A stretch of DNA of 64,000 nucleotides from Phycisphaerae bacterium (lineage in GTDB: Bacteria; Planctomycetota; Phycisphaerae; Sedimentisphaerales; Anaerobacaceae), in contig JAAYBV010000061.1 in the NCBI GenBank assembly GCA_012744475.1, positions 1 to 64,000 of the forward strand. Reading direction: 5' to 3'. Under the pieces are notes generated by a model that saw only the letters and a list, made by a program, of their open reading frames with translations, was not told where the DNA came from and searched no databases. Both the position numbers and the translations under genes were made by a program. Of this stretch, positions 22,841 to 32,657 are shown one piece after another. Each line of letters starts with the position of its first letter. Position 1 is the stretch's first letter.

Positions 22841-24355
22841 ATGAGACAGGGTGACATTTCGCGAAGGGGTTTTCTGGGGACGGCCGGGGCCGCGTCGCTG
22901 GCCTTGGGCCTGCCGGCGGCGAGTGCTGCCGGACAGGACGCCAAGCTCCAGAAGATCGCCGGATGCAAGCCGCGAAACGTCGTCTTCATTCTGTGCGACG
23001 ACCATCGCTACGACTTCATGGGGTTCCTGGGCAAGCCGAAGTTCCTCGAAACGCCCAATATGGATCGCATGGCCCGCGACGGCGCGTACATCGAGAACGC
23101 GTTCGTCACGACGTCGCTGTGCTCACCCAGCCGGGCGTCGATCCTCACCGGCTTGTTCTCGCACAAGCACGGCGTCGTCGACAACCAGACGGACGTGCGC
23201 AAGGACCTCGTCTTCTTCCCGCAGTACCTCCAGCAGCTCGGCTACGAGACCGCCTTCATGGGCAAGTGGCACATGGGCCACGACGACGATGCACCGCGAC
23301 CGGGGTTCGATCGCTGGATCAGCTTCCGCGGGCAGGGGGAATATTACAACTGCCAATTGAACGTCGACGGCAAGCGGACGCGGGCCACCAAGCACATCTG
23401 TGACGAGCTGACCGACTATGCGATCGACTGGCTGCGGCAGGAGCGCGACAAGCCGTTCTTTCTGTACCTGTCTCACAAGGCGGTCCACGCGATGTTCGAG
23501 CCGGCCAAGAGGCACCTGGGCCGGTACGAGAATGTCACGGTGGAATACCCCAGGAGCATGGCGGACACGGAGGAGAATTACAGAGGCAAGCCCGCCTGGG
23601 TGAAGGAGCAGCGGAATAGTTGGCACGGCGTGGACTACATGTACCACGGGCAGATGGACTTCGACACCTTCTTCAAGCGGTACTGCGAGACGCTGCTGAG
23701 CGTCGACGACAGCATCGGGCGCGTGCTGGACTGCCTCAAGGAGAGGGGCGAGCTCGATTCGGCGCTGGTGTTCTACATGGGCGACAACGGCTTCTGCTTC
23801 GGCGAGCACGGCCTGATCGATAAGCGGCACATGTACGAACCGTCGATGCGCGTGCCCTTCCTGGCGCACTGTCCCGAGCTGATCAAGCCCGGCACGAAGG
23901 TCACGCCGCTCGTGCAGAACATCGACGTGGGGCCGACGGTGCTGGAGGCGGCGGGCGTTCGGACGCCGGAACACATGGACGGGCGGTCGTTCCTTCCGCT
24001 GCTGGAGGGCAAAGAGACGCCGTGGCGGGACGCGGTGTTTTATGAGTACTACTGGGAGGCGGCGTTCCCCCAGACGCCGACCACCTTCGGCGTGCGCACC
24101 GACCGCTACAAGTTCATCCACTACCACGGCGTCTGGGACACCGACGAATTGTACGACCTAAAAGATGACCCGGATGAGATGCACAACCTCATCGCCAAGC
24201 CCGAGCAGCAGGCGCGGATCGAGGAACTGCGTGAGCGACTGTATGCGTGGCTCGAAGAGACCGACGGCATGCAGATCCCGTTGCGGCGGGAGGGAGATTT
24301 CAAAGGCAACCTGCGCGGGCCCAGGAAGGTCAAGGAATACCGGTACCACGAATGA
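22841..24355 (+). CDS. Tat-exported sulfatase
   Basis: The 504-residue enzyme begins with a twin-arginine signal (SRRGFLGTAGAASLALGLPAASAAG). The sulfatase signature LCSPSRASILTG carries Cys94, to be turned into formylglycine by a maturase, with Arg98. Asp53 and Asp54 in LCDDHRYD bind calcium, and GKWHMGH and YMGDNGFCFGEHG complete the active site. It should remove sulfate esters from polysaccharides in the periplasm. Sulfatases of this kind are numerous in planctomycetes that eat sulfated algal glycans. No maturase or glycoside hydrolase is next to it, so the substrate is unknown. Confidence 0.92.
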   Translation: MRQGDISRRGFLGTAGAASLALGLPAASAAGQDAKLQKIAGCKPRNVVFILCDDHRYDFMGFLGKPKFLETPNMDRMARDGAYIENAFVTTSLCSPSRASILTGLFSHKHGVVDNQTDVRKDLVFFPQYLQQLGYETAFMGKWHMGHDDDAPRPGFDRWISFRGQGEYYNCQLNVDGKRTRATKHICDELTDYAIDWLRQERDKPFFLYLSHKAVHAMFEPAKRHLGRYENVTVEYPRSMADTEENYRGKPAWVKEQRNSWHGVDYMYHGQMDFDTFFKRYCETLLSVDDSIGRVLDCLKERGELDSALVFYMGDNGFCFGEHGLIDKRHMYEPSMRVPFLAHCPELIKPGTKVTPLVQNIDVGPTVLEAAGVRTPEHMDGRSFLPLLEGKETPWRDAVFYEYYWEAAFPQTPTTFGVRTDRYKFIHYHGVWDTDELYDLKDDPDEMHNLIAKPEQQARIEELRERLYAWLEETDGMQIPLRREGDFKGNLRGPRKVKEYRYHE

Positions 24356-24407
24356 CCCCCTGCGACCCGCCCGGTGCGCGAATGTCATTGACGCCCGATC
24401 CGCGAGG

Positions 24408-24423
24408 GCGAGGCATGCCTCGC
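24408..24423. repeat. perfect 16-bp GGCATGCC palindrome
   Basis: GCGAGGCATGCCTCGC is self-complementary and follows CGCGAGG. It is the intact form of the core seen at 10970-10997. The gap 24356-24619 contains nothing else that I can identify. Confidence 0.7.
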
Positions 24424-24619
24424 GCCTGCCTGGGTTTCCCTGGATAGGGACTGGCCTCGAACCCAACGAAACTGGTAGAATGGGCCGATAGACGTGCGGC
24501 CGACGAATGGTACAAGGCGTGGGACGCGCCGTCACACGCAGCCCCCGCCTGCCCGGCTGGGATCGGATTGGGATTCGAGGACACCAGCCCGCCCTGCCCT
24601 CGTTTGGAAAGGTCGTCGA

Positions 24620-26080
24620 ATGCGCTTTCCGCAAGGCGGCAAGTTGTGGGTCATGCTTCTGGCCTGCCTGGTTGCACTGACGCTGGCCGCCCCGCTCTGG
24701 GGCCAGGCCACCGACGAGGACGAGGTGCAGACGGAACTCGAGCGACGCGGATTCGACCAGTTCGACCGCATTCACGAGGCGTTGCATCGCTGGGGTAAGA
24801 TTCTGGTCTGGGTGGCGGCGGCACTGCTGGGGATCGTCGCGATCAAGATCATCGATCCACTTCGGTTCTACTATGGCTCGCACGACCGACTGCTCAAGCG
24901 GGCGGTGCGCGGCGTGGATGAACTGCTCAAGAGGATTCAGGAGGAGGCCGCGTCCGCCGAGCCGGAACCCCAGGAGGAGGCGGCCGAAGGCGGTCTGCTG
25001 GCGGGCATGGCCGAGGTCGCGCAATTCAGTCAGGCCGAGCAGGTGCCCGCCTACGTGCTGACGGTCAACGATCTCATGCTCGACAACGTCCGGGTCGCCC
25101 TGAGCCGTCTGCGCCGATTCGAGGAGGGCCACGCGCAGCGGTACAAGGACTACATGTTCACCGTCCTGAAGGGCATCAAAACGCTCACCGAGGACAGCAT
25201 CAGCGCCGACGTTCCCTCGAGTCTGGCGGTCGATGCCCGCGAGTACTTCCAGGACGAGAAGCGCTACAAAGCCTGGAAGAAGCTGCTAAGCGGCCTCCAC
25301 GAGCGAGGCGAGAACCAGGAGACGATCAACAGCTTTCTGCTGTTCATGCGAGATCTCAAGGAAGGAAGGCCGCTGGCGCCGCCAACGCCGGCGGCATCTG
25401 CCCCGGATGACTCGACCGCGGTGGCAGACCGGCCGAGGTCGCAGGTCCCCGACGTCCTGAGCGAGGAAACGCTGGGGCGAATTCAGCAGGCGGCGGCGCG
25501 CGAGGCCGCAAACCTCGTCGCCATGATCCGGGACGGAAGGCCGCGCGACGAGAGCTGTGGCTGGCAGTTCGAGCTGGTTCGAAGGCAGCAACAACTGCAT
25601 CTGAGGGACGAGGCGCAGCGGATGCTGGTCGTCTTCCTGAGCGCACAGAGAAAGGTGCTGCCGCAAATCACCCGGACGCGAATGCTGCCCTGTCGAACGC
25701 TGGACCACGTGCTTCACATGCTGGGAGTCGCGGAACTGGCCGAGCTGAAGAAGCGGATCGAGACGCGGCAGCTCAACATCCAGGAGATCATCCTTCTCGA
25801 GAAGACGTTCCTCCAGACCTTCGCCAAGCGATCGTCTCTCGAACGGGTCTACGGGCAGGGCGCCGATGCGGGGCTGATGATGGATTTGCACGTCCCACAA
25901 CTGCGGCGCGAAACCCTGGCGTTGCTGCGCCGAGTTCACGAGACGGAGCCGCAGCGATTCGATCGGGCCACGCAGGCGCTGAACGAAGAGGAAACGCCCC
26001 AGCACAATGAGGTCCGGCGACTGATCGAGCAATATGTCAATCGTCGCCATGATCCGCCCGCCACCAACACGCCGACGTGA
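24620..26080 (+). CDS. membrane protein with coiled-coil-like cytoplasmic region, unknown function
   Basis: A 486-residue protein that I cannot assign. It has a Sec-type signal (about 8-29, KLWVMLLACLVALTLAAPLWGQA), an acidic linker, a transmembrane helix (about 56-78, KILVWVAAALLGIVAIKIIDPL) and a long charged region that is mostly helical, with a Pro/Ala hinge around 255-275. GQATDEDEVQTELERR after the signal is likely periplasmic, placing the bulk in the cytoplasm. No catalytic motif is visible. The ATG at 24620 has AAAGG upstream. A clear terminator follows at 26126. Confidence 0.7.
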   Translation: MRFPQGGKLWVMLLACLVALTLAAPLWGQATDEDEVQTELERRGFDQFDRIHEALHRWGKILVWVAAALLGIVAIKIIDPLRFYYGSHDRLLKRAVRGVDELLKRIQEEAASAEPEPQEEAAEGGLLAGMAEVAQFSQAEQVPAYVLTVNDLMLDNVRVALSRLRRFEEGHAQRYKDYMFTVLKGIKTLTEDSISADVPSSLAVDAREYFQDEKRYKAWKKLLSGLHERGENQETINSFLLFMRDLKEGRPLAPPTPAASAPDDSTAVADRPRSQVPDVLSEETLGRIQQAAAREAANLVAMIRDGRPRDESCGWQFELVRRQQQLHLRDEAQRMLVVFLSAQRKVLPQITRTRMLPCRTLDHVLHMLGVAELAELKKRIETRQLNIQEIILLEKTFLQTFAKRSSLERVYGQGADAGLMMDLHVPQLRRETLALLRRVHETEPQRFDRATQALNEEETPQHNEVRRLIEQYVNRRHDPPATNTPT

Positions 26081-26125
26081 GGACCGACGGGGGTTCATGA
26101 AATGCGATCGGCCCGATGGCGTGCC

Positions 26126-26155
26126 AAAGGCTCGGCAACTTGAGCCTTTTTCTCC
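26126..26155 (+). terminator. rho-independent terminator after the membrane-protein gene
   Basis: AAAGGCTC (26126-26133) and GAGCCTTT (26142-26149) form an 8-bp stem with an 8-nt loop, followed by TTCTCC. Confidence 0.75.
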
Positions 26156-26173
26156 ATTTTGGAGTTTATTTTG

Positions 26174-26203
26174 TTGACAGTCGAGTCGTTTGTTTTGTAG
26201 AGT
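26174..26203 (+). promoter_or_regulatory. promoter of the cold-shock gene
   Basis: TTGACA (26174-26179), 18-bp spacer, TAGAGT (26198-26203). The resulting leader of about 100 nt is long, as is usual for cold-shock mRNAs with thermosensing 5' regions. Confidence 0.6.
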
Positions 26204-26306
26204 GCACGTCAAGTCAAGGTGTATGCTTTCCCCTCGAAGTCTGCCCCTTACGAAAAAAACAGAGGGAACGTGCGTTGTGGGTCCCTGTGGACCCAAGGAG
26301 AACATT

Positions 26307-26510
26307 GTGGCAAAAGGTACAGTGAAATGGTTCAACGATCAGAAGGGCTTCGGATTCATCGTTCCTGACGACGGCAGCGAGGATCTGTTTGTCCACCACT
26401 CCAACATCAACGGCAGTGGGTTCAAGACGCTGGCCGAGGGTCAGACGGTGGAGTACGTCGCCGCCCAGGGCAGGAAAGGCCCCGAGGCGCAGAGCGTCAC
26501 CCCCTGCTGA
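26307..26510 (+). CDS. cold-shock domain protein (CspA family)
   Basis: The 67-residue single OB-fold protein shows both RNA-binding motifs: [10 protein letters not shown] (RNP1) and DLFVHHSNI (RNP2), with KGTVKWFND at the start. It binds single-stranded RNA and DNA as a chaperone. Translation begins at GTG 26307, six bases after AAGGAG; no in-frame ATG is near. The C-terminal [13 protein letters not shown] ends in Cys, slightly unusual. A strong terminator follows at 26541, so it is monocistronic. Confidence 0.95.
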   Translation: MAKGTVKWFNDQKGFGFIVPDDGSEDLFVHHSNINGSGFKTLAEGQTVEYVAAQGRKGPEAQSVTPC

Positions 26511-26540
26511 GTATCCAACGGCAGATAAGCAGCCAAACGC

Positions 26541-26574
26541 AAGGCCCCGTTCACATCGCCGGGGCCTTTTTCTT
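26541..26574 (+). terminator. rho-independent terminator of the cold-shock gene
   Basis: AAGGCCCC (26541-26548) pairs with GGGGCCTT (26561-26568), followed by TTTCTTCTT. The rest of 26575-26770 shows no gene. Confidence 0.85.
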
Positions 26575-26770
26575 CTTCGCCGGTCACGGAGCATCCGCCG
26601 GACACGGTGTCACGGTGACATCGTGAGCAGGACAGGCGCAAAGTGACCGCGCCGAGTGCAGCGCCCGCTGGAATGGGTGGCGGTCCGCCGGTTGGATCGG
26701 GTGGACGCAAACGCCGTGCCAGCGCCGGTGAGCCTTTTCCCTTCTCTGACGATTGGATGACGCGGACGGT

Positions 26771-28873
26771 CTAGCGCTGCGTCGAGACTCTGACCATCGC
26801 GGCGTCCTCGGGGAAGTGGCTCTCGTAGAACTGCCGCATGGGCCCATCGTACATCGCGATGCGGACCGTTCCCCAGGTGGCCTGGTCGCCGGTGGCGTAG
26901 TAGACGTAGGTGCGTCTTTCGTACTCGAACAGGTCGATGTCGGAGTTGTTGATTCCCTCTCCGGCTGCGGCCTCCATGATCGGATTGAACGGCGAAAGGT
27001 CCCACGCGATCAAATCCCTCGATCGTGCCAGGAAGGGGACCCACCCGTTGTGACCCGGGATGGCTGCGTGGAGGTAGATCACGTAATAGTAAGGCGCGAA
27101 ATATCGCAGCACGGGACAGGCGGAATACTCGTTGTTCACTCCCGTGAAGATCAGACCCGGGACCTTCTCCCACGAATCCAGGTCCTTCGAGCGGGCGAAC
27201 CTGAAGCAGAACGCCACCGGCTGGTTGGACTCGTAGGCCATCACATACTCCTTCTCACCTCGCGTTACGGAGCAGTTGAACAGATGCTCATCGCCTTCGA
27301 GCGGGATCGCCAGCTTGCGGTCCCAGTGCTGCATGTCGGTGGTGGTGAACTGGTAGATGCTCTGGAACCAGTCGTCGTTGGTCCCCTGGCTGGCGAAGAT
27401 GCGCAGCATATCGCCGTCGACGAAGGCCGAGACGAAGGAGTGTCCTGCGCCGAAACGGGCCACCCGCGCGCCGGTGTTGAGGTTCTGGATATAGAGGTGC
27501 ATGTTCTGTTCGCTGGCGTAGTCGCCAACCCGGTCCTTGGCGTCGTTGCGATGGTTCAGGGCCAGGTACGGTGTGCCTTTGTAGACGAAGGGCGTGTTCT
27601 CCATCGCGGCGCCGAAGTTCGTGGGAATCTTCACGAGCACGGGACGCCGGGGTCTGTCACTAGCCGGAACCCATCGGTCCGGGATCAGATCGTCGAATGT
27701 CTCCACGGGCCAGTAGCGCAGTCTTTCCATGCCCTGTGGGACCGGCTGGCGGTATTGCACGTAGGCGCGGACCTTGCCCTTGACAGCGTATGAGACGTTG
27801 CCGTTGAGCTTGCGCCCCTGGGCTTCGGTGGCGCCAAAGATCTGGTATCCCATGAGCGTGCAGTCTTCGAAGTCAACGTGCAGTTGCTCGGCCTTCTTGC
27901 AGCCGCAGCAGATCACGCCGGTAGAAGGGGTGCCGTGCGGCTGCGAGAAGTTCAGCACGATCAGTTTGCAGTCCTTGAATCGAACCCGCGTGTAGAGTTC
28001 ATCAACGCCCGGATAGCCCGCCTGCAAGGCGTTGTCGGGACCGACGAGCGTACAGTTCTCGAACGTCGCATGGGGCACGTCAGGCATGGAGCGGTCTTCA
28101 CCGCGCACGTAGACGGCGCCGGCGTCGCCCCACCAGTCGAGATTGGCGAAGTAGCTGTTGCGGAACACGACCGGTTCGCCCGCACGAGGCTTGTGCGCCA
28201 TGACGGCCGCTCCAGCAAAGCGGCCAATCCCCACGCAGCGGTCCACGACGAAGGAGAACTCCGATCCCTTCGTGTTGGTGATATCTACTCCCATGCCGCC
28301 TTCCGAGCCGGTGACATAGAGATTGCGAAAGATCCAGCGGTCCCAGATGATGCCGGAGAACTCCGGCGCACACTTCCACGGTCCCCACCAGTCCACGCTT
28401 TTGAGACCCCACTCCGCCGCCGGATCGCCCTGGTCCAGGATCATCCAGGTGGGATTGCCGGTTGGGGCGTTCGGATTGGTGCGGACCACGACGGCCGGAG
28501 CGCCCGAATCGATCACGACGCGGCCGGTCTGCCCGGAGCCGTACGTACCGTCCGTGTCACCGATCAGCAGGTTGTAGGAGCCTTGGGCTCCTTTGAAGGA
28601 TGGATAGAGGTTGGCCTCCGCGTACTTGCCGGGCGCGACCACGACGCGATGGCCGCCCTGGTCGTCGGGGACAGCCAGAAGAGCCGCCTGAATCGCGTGG
28701 AACGCCGTGGCCCAACTGCGCCCGTCCGAGTTGTCACCGCGCGAGGAGACGTAAACTGTTGCGCCCTTGTGACCGGTGTAGTCTGAAGCGCCGGGATCGA
28801 AAGGCTCCGTCCAGGCGACAGGAACGAACAGCAGTACGAACAGATGGCTCCACCGCAACGTCGATCTCGACAT
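26771..28873 (-). CDS. secreted two-domain protein: beta-helix plus GH43-like beta-propeller
   Basis: The 700-residue protein has a signal peptide (RWSHLFVLLFVPVAWTEP). The first half, up to about residue 350, is repetitive with parallel beta-helix features (ATVYVSSRGDNSDGRSWATAF, FRNSYFANLDWWGD, FENCTLVGPDNAL). The second half (about 390-700) looks like a five-bladed propeller of the GH43/GH117 type, with repeated 'ARSKDLDSWEK' and 'ARSRDLIAWDL' elements and ALNHRND. Binding or hydrolysis of an extracellular polysaccharide is likely; I cannot place the three acidic catalytic residues with confidence. It is the last gene of the minus-strand sugar operon, 73 bp after nagB-PIG-L. Confidence 0.65.
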   Translation of the reverse strand: MSRSTLRWSHLFVLLFVPVAWTEPFDPGASDYTGHKGATVYVSSRGDNSDGRSWATAFHAIQAALLAVPDDQGGHRVVVAPGKYAEANLYPSFKGAQGSYNLLIGDTDGTYGSGQTGRVVIDSGAPAVVVRTNPNAPTGNPTWMILDQGDPAAEWGLKSVDWWGPWKCAPEFSGIIWDRWIFRNLYVTGSEGGMGVDITNTKGSEFSFVVDRCVGIGRFAGAAVMAHKPRAGEPVVFRNSYFANLDWWGDAGAVYVRGEDRSMPDVPHATFENCTLVGPDNALQAGYPGVDELYTRVRFKDCKLIVLNFSQPHGTPSTGVICCGCKKAEQLHVDFEDCTLMGYQIFGATEAQGRKLNGNVSYAVKGKVRAYVQYRQPVPQGMERLRYWPVETFDDLIPDRWVPASDRPRRPVLVKIPTNFGAAMENTPFVYKGTPYLALNHRNDAKDRVGDYASEQNMHLYIQNLNTGARVARFGAGHSFVSAFVDGDMLRIFASQGTNDDWFQSIYQFTTTDMQHWDRKLAIPLEGDEHLFNCSVTRGEKEYVMAYESNQPVAFCFRFARSKDLDSWEKVPGLIFTGVNNEYSACPVLRYFAPYYYVIYLHAAIPGHNGWVPFLARSRDLIAWDLSPFNPIMEAAAGEGINNSDIDLFEYERRTYVYYATGDQATWGTVRIAMYDGPMRQFYESHFPEDAAMVRVSTQR

Positions 28874-28946
28874 GGCCTTGCCCTCGCGTTGTTTTTCTCG
28901 AATCGTTCGACGCTGCCGACGATCCCGAGAGCACGTCGCACCCGCC

Positions 28947-31301
28947 TCAGCGAGCCTCGACGGACTGGCGCAGCTCGCGACAGGACTGGAAGAACTCGTC
29001 GGGCGACATCTCCCGCAGAAAGACCAAGCCGCGCGCCGCGCGGATCATCGCGCTGGGGTGGTTGTGGAACCACTCGCGACCCAGGCAGGTCTTGATCTTG
29101 CGGTATTGCTCGACCTGGACGCGCTGAGCCAGCAGTGAGAAGGGTCCATCGTATTCGTAGCTCGGGAACGACGCGTCCTTCTGCGTGATGAAGGCGTTCA
29201 TGAAGGCGTCGTCCGTGATGGCGAACATGGCCAGCGAGATGGGCACGAAGACGTTGGCCTCCGACGGGTCGAAGCGGAACCAGACGTTGCGATAGCCCCA
29301 GATCTTCAGGTCGGGTTTCTGGCTCTTCTTCAGATAGATGCGGATCGCCTCGGCTAGGGCCTGCATGACCTTGTAGTGCGTGTCCGGCCCGCTGGCCTCC
29401 GGGTCGAAGGCGACGGTGATGACATCGGGGTTGATGCGCTCCAATTCGGCGACGATGGGCGGGACGTCGCGGTCCATCGTCGGCTCCTTGGTGAAAATGT
29501 CCCCGGTGTAGAAGCTCAGACGGAGGTGGCGGACGTTTTCGCACTGCCAGCCGTAATAGCCCCAGAGACACTCCGCCTCCCACTCGCGGCACATGCCCTT
29601 GAGCTTCTGGATGGGCTCAGGGTCCTTCTTGCCCGGGTACGTCGTGGCGAAGTACTCTTCGATTTCACTGGTGTACCGATCGATGTGGTTGAGGAAGTCC
29701 CCGTCGAACAGTTCGATCAGGTTACGCAGCATGCGGCGGGCGTTGCCTTCCGCTTTCTCATGCTCGTCGCGGCCGGCGACCCCGTCGAGGTATTGCCAGA
29801 CGTCACGATTGCGGTCGATCATGTTGTTCTGTTCGAAGTAGCCCTGGGCGATCAGCTCGGCGAACGTGCCGGCTTCGAGGAAGTGGCGAAGGTTGGCCAT
29901 CTGGGCCCGCATGAATTCGTTGGTCACTGCGGTGAAGCCGCTGGTCAGCGTCATGAAGTGATGCTGGTTGGTCCGGCGGCGGAAATGGCGAACGACCTGC
30001 GCGAAGTAGCCGAGCATGACGTCGTCATGGTGCGGCTCGGTGTGCAGGAAGCACCGGTCCTTCTGGATGTTGCCGCCCGCCTCGATCTTGGCGATCAGGC
30101 GGTCGTGGACCGTCTGCGCCAGGTCCTTGATCTTCTGTCCGCGACGTTGCAGAACGAGCGCCGCCAGCGGGTGGGCCCGACCATCCTCGTCGGTCAGATC
30201 GAGCAGACGCTTGTTGCGCTGCACCGCCAGTTCCACAAGGGTCTTCTCGACCTCATCGTCGCTGACGGTTTCGGTCTTCTGGAGGGTGACGACTCGTCGT
30301 TCGGTCAGATTGGCGGCGGCGCCCCGCGTGACGTAGAATCGCGCGTTGGGCAACAACTGGAGGCAGCTCGCGGGGATGTTGATGTGCGTCTGCGCCTGAA
30401 TCGCCTCGGCCGCCAGGGCCGCCTTCGCCTGACCGGCCGCAATGACGATCGCCGTGCAGTCGGGATTGCGTGTGATGGTGCGCAGGCCGATGGTGATGAC
30501 CAGGCACTGACGGGCGATCTCGATCCCGCCCAGGTCGGTGGCGGCGGCCGCCTGCGTTTCGTAGTTGGTCGAGCACAAACGCGTCGTCGAGTTGTGGTCG
30601 GACCCTTTGATGTTGAAGCCGATGTGGCCGTCCGGGCCGATCCCGCCGAGGAAGAAGCCGATCCCACCGAGTTGGCGAATGCGGCGCTCGTACTCCATGC
30701 ACCACTGGTCGATGTCCTCGAGCAGTGTCTTCTGCCGGCGTTCCAGGTTGGTTTGCGCGAGGCGATATCGCAGCGTGAGGTCCACGTGCTTGTCGGGCCA
30801 CACGCCCGCCAGCGTTTCACCCGGTCGCAGGCCGATCGCGGTCGAATCGATCAGCAGAGCCTTGCCCGGATCGAGGCCGAAACCCTCAATGTAGAAATGC
30901 TTCACGTAGTGATAGAAGCTATTGTGCTGGGCCGAATCCAGCGGGTAGAAGTCGTCGATCTGCACGAAGTGCAGACTTCCCATGTCGGGTTTCCTGGCCG
31001 GATCGACGCCAGCCTCTTCGAGAATCTTGTGCGTCTCGCGTTTGTTCCAGTTCGCCAACAGACGCTGGACCCATCGGATGAAGTGCTCGGGGCTCTTTCC
31101 CGTGGGCAGGCTGATGACGCCGCCGGGGTGGTTCTGAACCCACTCGACAAAGCGCATCGCGGCCAGCTTGCCCAGCGCGGGAAAATTGTCGACCACGATC
31201 GTCGGGATCTTTTCCGTCGGGTGATAGAGTACGTCGAAGGAGGAGGCCTTGGCGGCGGCCTCCTCTACCGGTGTGAGAACTACAGGTGTGTCTTCTGGCA
31301 T
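28947..31301 (-). CDS. glucosamine-6-phosphate deaminase fused to a PIG-L deacetylase-like domain
   Basis: The 784-residue fusion has an N-terminal NagB domain (about 30-335) with SLPTGKSPEHFI, QIDDFYPL and GGIGPDGHIGFN, which bind and ring-open glucosamine-6-phosphate. A linker leads to a PIG-L/LmbE-type domain (about 410-784) with EPHHDDVMLG at 422-431, the metal-binding His/Asp/Asp. NagB releases fructose-6-phosphate and ammonia; the PIG-L part should remove an N-acetyl group. One chain could therefore do both steps from an N-acetylhexosamine phosphate. Similar fusions exist in Bacteroidetes. It starts four bases after the hexokinase stop, so the two enzymes are surely co-made. Confidence 0.88.
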   Translation of the reverse strand: MPEDTPVVLTPVEEAAAKASSFDVLYHPTEKIPTIVVDNFPALGKLAAMRFVEWVQNHPGGVISLPTGKSPEHFIRWVQRLLANWNKRETHKILEEAGVDPARKPDMGSLHFVQIDDFYPLDSAQHNSFYHYVKHFYIEGFGLDPGKALLIDSTAIGLRPGETLAGVWPDKHVDLTLRYRLAQTNLERRQKTLLEDIDQWCMEYERRIRQLGGIGFFLGGIGPDGHIGFNIKGSDHNSTTRLCSTNYETQAAAATDLGGIEIARQCLVITIGLRTITRNPDCTAIVIAAGQAKAALAAEAIQAQTHINIPASCLQLLPNARFYVTRGAAANLTERRVVTLQKTETVSDDEVEKTLVELAVQRNKRLLDLTDEDGRAHPLAALVLQRRGQKIKDLAQTVHDRLIAKIEAGGNIQKDRCFLHTEPHHDDVMLGYFAQVVRHFRRRTNQHHFMTLTSGFTAVTNEFMRAQMANLRHFLEAGTFAELIAQGYFEQNNMIDRNRDVWQYLDGVAGRDEHEKAEGNARRMLRNLIELFDGDFLNHIDRYTSEIEEYFATTYPGKKDPEPIQKLKGMCREWEAECLWGYYGWQCENVRHLRLSFYTGDIFTKEPTMDRDVPPIVAELERINPDVITVAFDPEASGPDTHYKVMQALAEAIRIYLKKSQKPDLKIWGYRNVWFRFDPSEANVFVPISLAMFAITDDAFMNAFITQKDASFPSYEYDGPFSLLAQRVQVEQYRKIKTCLGREWFHNHPSAMIRAARGLVFLREMSPDEFFQSCRELRQSVEAR

Positions 31302-31305
31302 GGGA

Positions 31306-32616
31306 TTAGTTTGTCAGGCCTGCGATGGCCGCTCCAATAAGCGTGGCGTTGTCCACGCTGACAATTTCATAGTAGACGTTCTTCTGGTTCACGAGATACT
31401 GCTTGAGATAATACTCCACCTTGGGGCGCAGGCCCTTGAGGTGGTAGAAGGTGGTTCCCTCGGCGACGATGCAGACCGGCCGGCAGGGATTCCGGCCTTT
31501 GCCGGACTTGACGGCGGCCGACGAGAGATTGGTGGCGGTCAGCTTCGCCGCCCGTTCGATGAGCGCGTCGACGAGATAATACACGGCGGTCAGGTCCCCG
31601 TCGGCGCCGGCCAGGGCCTTGCCCAGCACGTTGTCGCCGCTCTCGGGGCGGCTGAGAAACTCGCTGATGTCTTTCGTTGTCGTTTCGTTTATGGCCAGCA
31701 GCTTCTTGGCCACCGATTTGGCGAACAGGCCTTCCTCGGCGGCTCGGCGAATCGTGGCCAGGCAGAGCGGGCCGAGATAGGCCCCGGAGATCATCTTCTC
31801 GAACGTGTTGATCCCCGGGTTGGCGGAGGCGGCGTTGAACTGCTCGTCGATATCGCCGCGAGGGGCCTTGCCGAAACCGCCCGACTCGACGTTGACGATC
31901 TGGCTCCTGGCGGCGTCCAGGCCCTTGGCCTTGGCGATATTGCGGTTGGCCTCGATGTAGGCGGTGTTGGTGCCCGTCCCAAGAATGAAACCGATGTAGC
32001 TGTCGTAGTTGCGGCCGTCGGACGTGCCTCGGCCGGCCAGCAGGGTGGCCACCGTGTCGTTGAGCAGCACCATCCGCTTGGCGTCGGAGCTGGTCGACTC
32101 GACGATCGCGGCGTTGAGCCCTTCGCCGATCATCGTGCCCTCGACTTCCGGGGCCTTGATCTCCTTGGAAAAATACAGGACCCGACCGTCCTTGTTGGGG
32201 GACATCTCGATCGGATAAGAGAAGCAAAAGCCCACGGATTCGCTCCTGCCGATGATATCGGCGACATAGCCGGCCATCGTGCCGAAGAAGTGCTGGCGAC
32301 TGACTTCCTTCTTAATGCCCGGCATGGGGAAGACGCGGAAGTCCGCGATCTCGGGGTCGCCCTGGTCCTTGAAGCAGACCGTCCCGACGCGGAAGTTGGT
32401 CCCGCCAGCATCCATGACGATCACCGGCTTGTTCCGCGGCAGCTCGCGCTCGGTCTCGATGTAGGTGGGGAGCATGGCCAGCGAACTCTTGACGCCGGTC
32501 AGGCCCTTGCCCATTTCGTCGAGAAACAGCTCGCACGTCTTTTCGATACAGATATCGGCATGAAACATACCGTGCTTGCTGAGGAACGATTCGATCCTGG
32601 CTTTGATCTGGTCCAC
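31306..32616 (-). CDS. eukaryotic-type hexokinase
   Basis: The 436-residue protein belongs to the hexokinase family usual in eukaryotes and found in few bacteria. VIVMDAGGTNFRVGTV is the ATP-binding phosphate-1 motif; FSYPIEMS, LNDTVATLLAG with the catalytic Asp, GFILGTGTNTAYIE and the closing VDNATLIGAAIAG are all in order. It would make hexose-6-phosphate from free glucose or amino sugar. I choose GTG 32616, with AAGGAG eight bases before it, over ATG 32649 or 32646, which have no ribosome site. It lies between galE and the NagB fusion, and so probably feeds the latter. Confidence 0.88.
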   Translation of the reverse strand: MDQIKARIESFLSKHGMFHADICIEKTCELFLDEMGKGLTGVKSSLAMLPTYIETERELPRNKPVIVMDAGGTNFRVGTVCFKDQGDPEIADFRVFPMPGIKKEVSRQHFFGTMAGYVADIIGRSESVGFCFSYPIEMSPNKDGRVLYFSKEIKAPEVEGTMIGEGLNAAIVESTSSDAKRMVLLNDTVATLLAGRGTSDGRNYDSYIGFILGTGTNTAYIEANRNIAKAKGLDAARSQIVNVESGGFGKAPRGDIDEQFNAASANPGINTFEKMISGAYLGPLCLATIRRAAEEGLFAKSVAKKLLAINETTTKDISEFLSRPESGDNVLGKALAGADGDLTAVYYLVDALIERAAKLTATNLSSAAVKSGKGRNPCRPVCIVAEGTTFYHLKGLRPKVEYYLKQYLVNQKNVYYEIVSVDNATLIGAAIAGLTN

Positions 32617-32657
32617 CGGCCGGTCTCCTTCTGTCTTGGTTCGCATCATAGGTCTGG

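Noticed and set aside
26753-27793. 346-codon plus-strand frame opposite the secreted beta-helix/GH43-like gene
   Set aside because: Low-complexity Val/Asp/Gly translation; the minus-strand gene has signal peptide and repeats.
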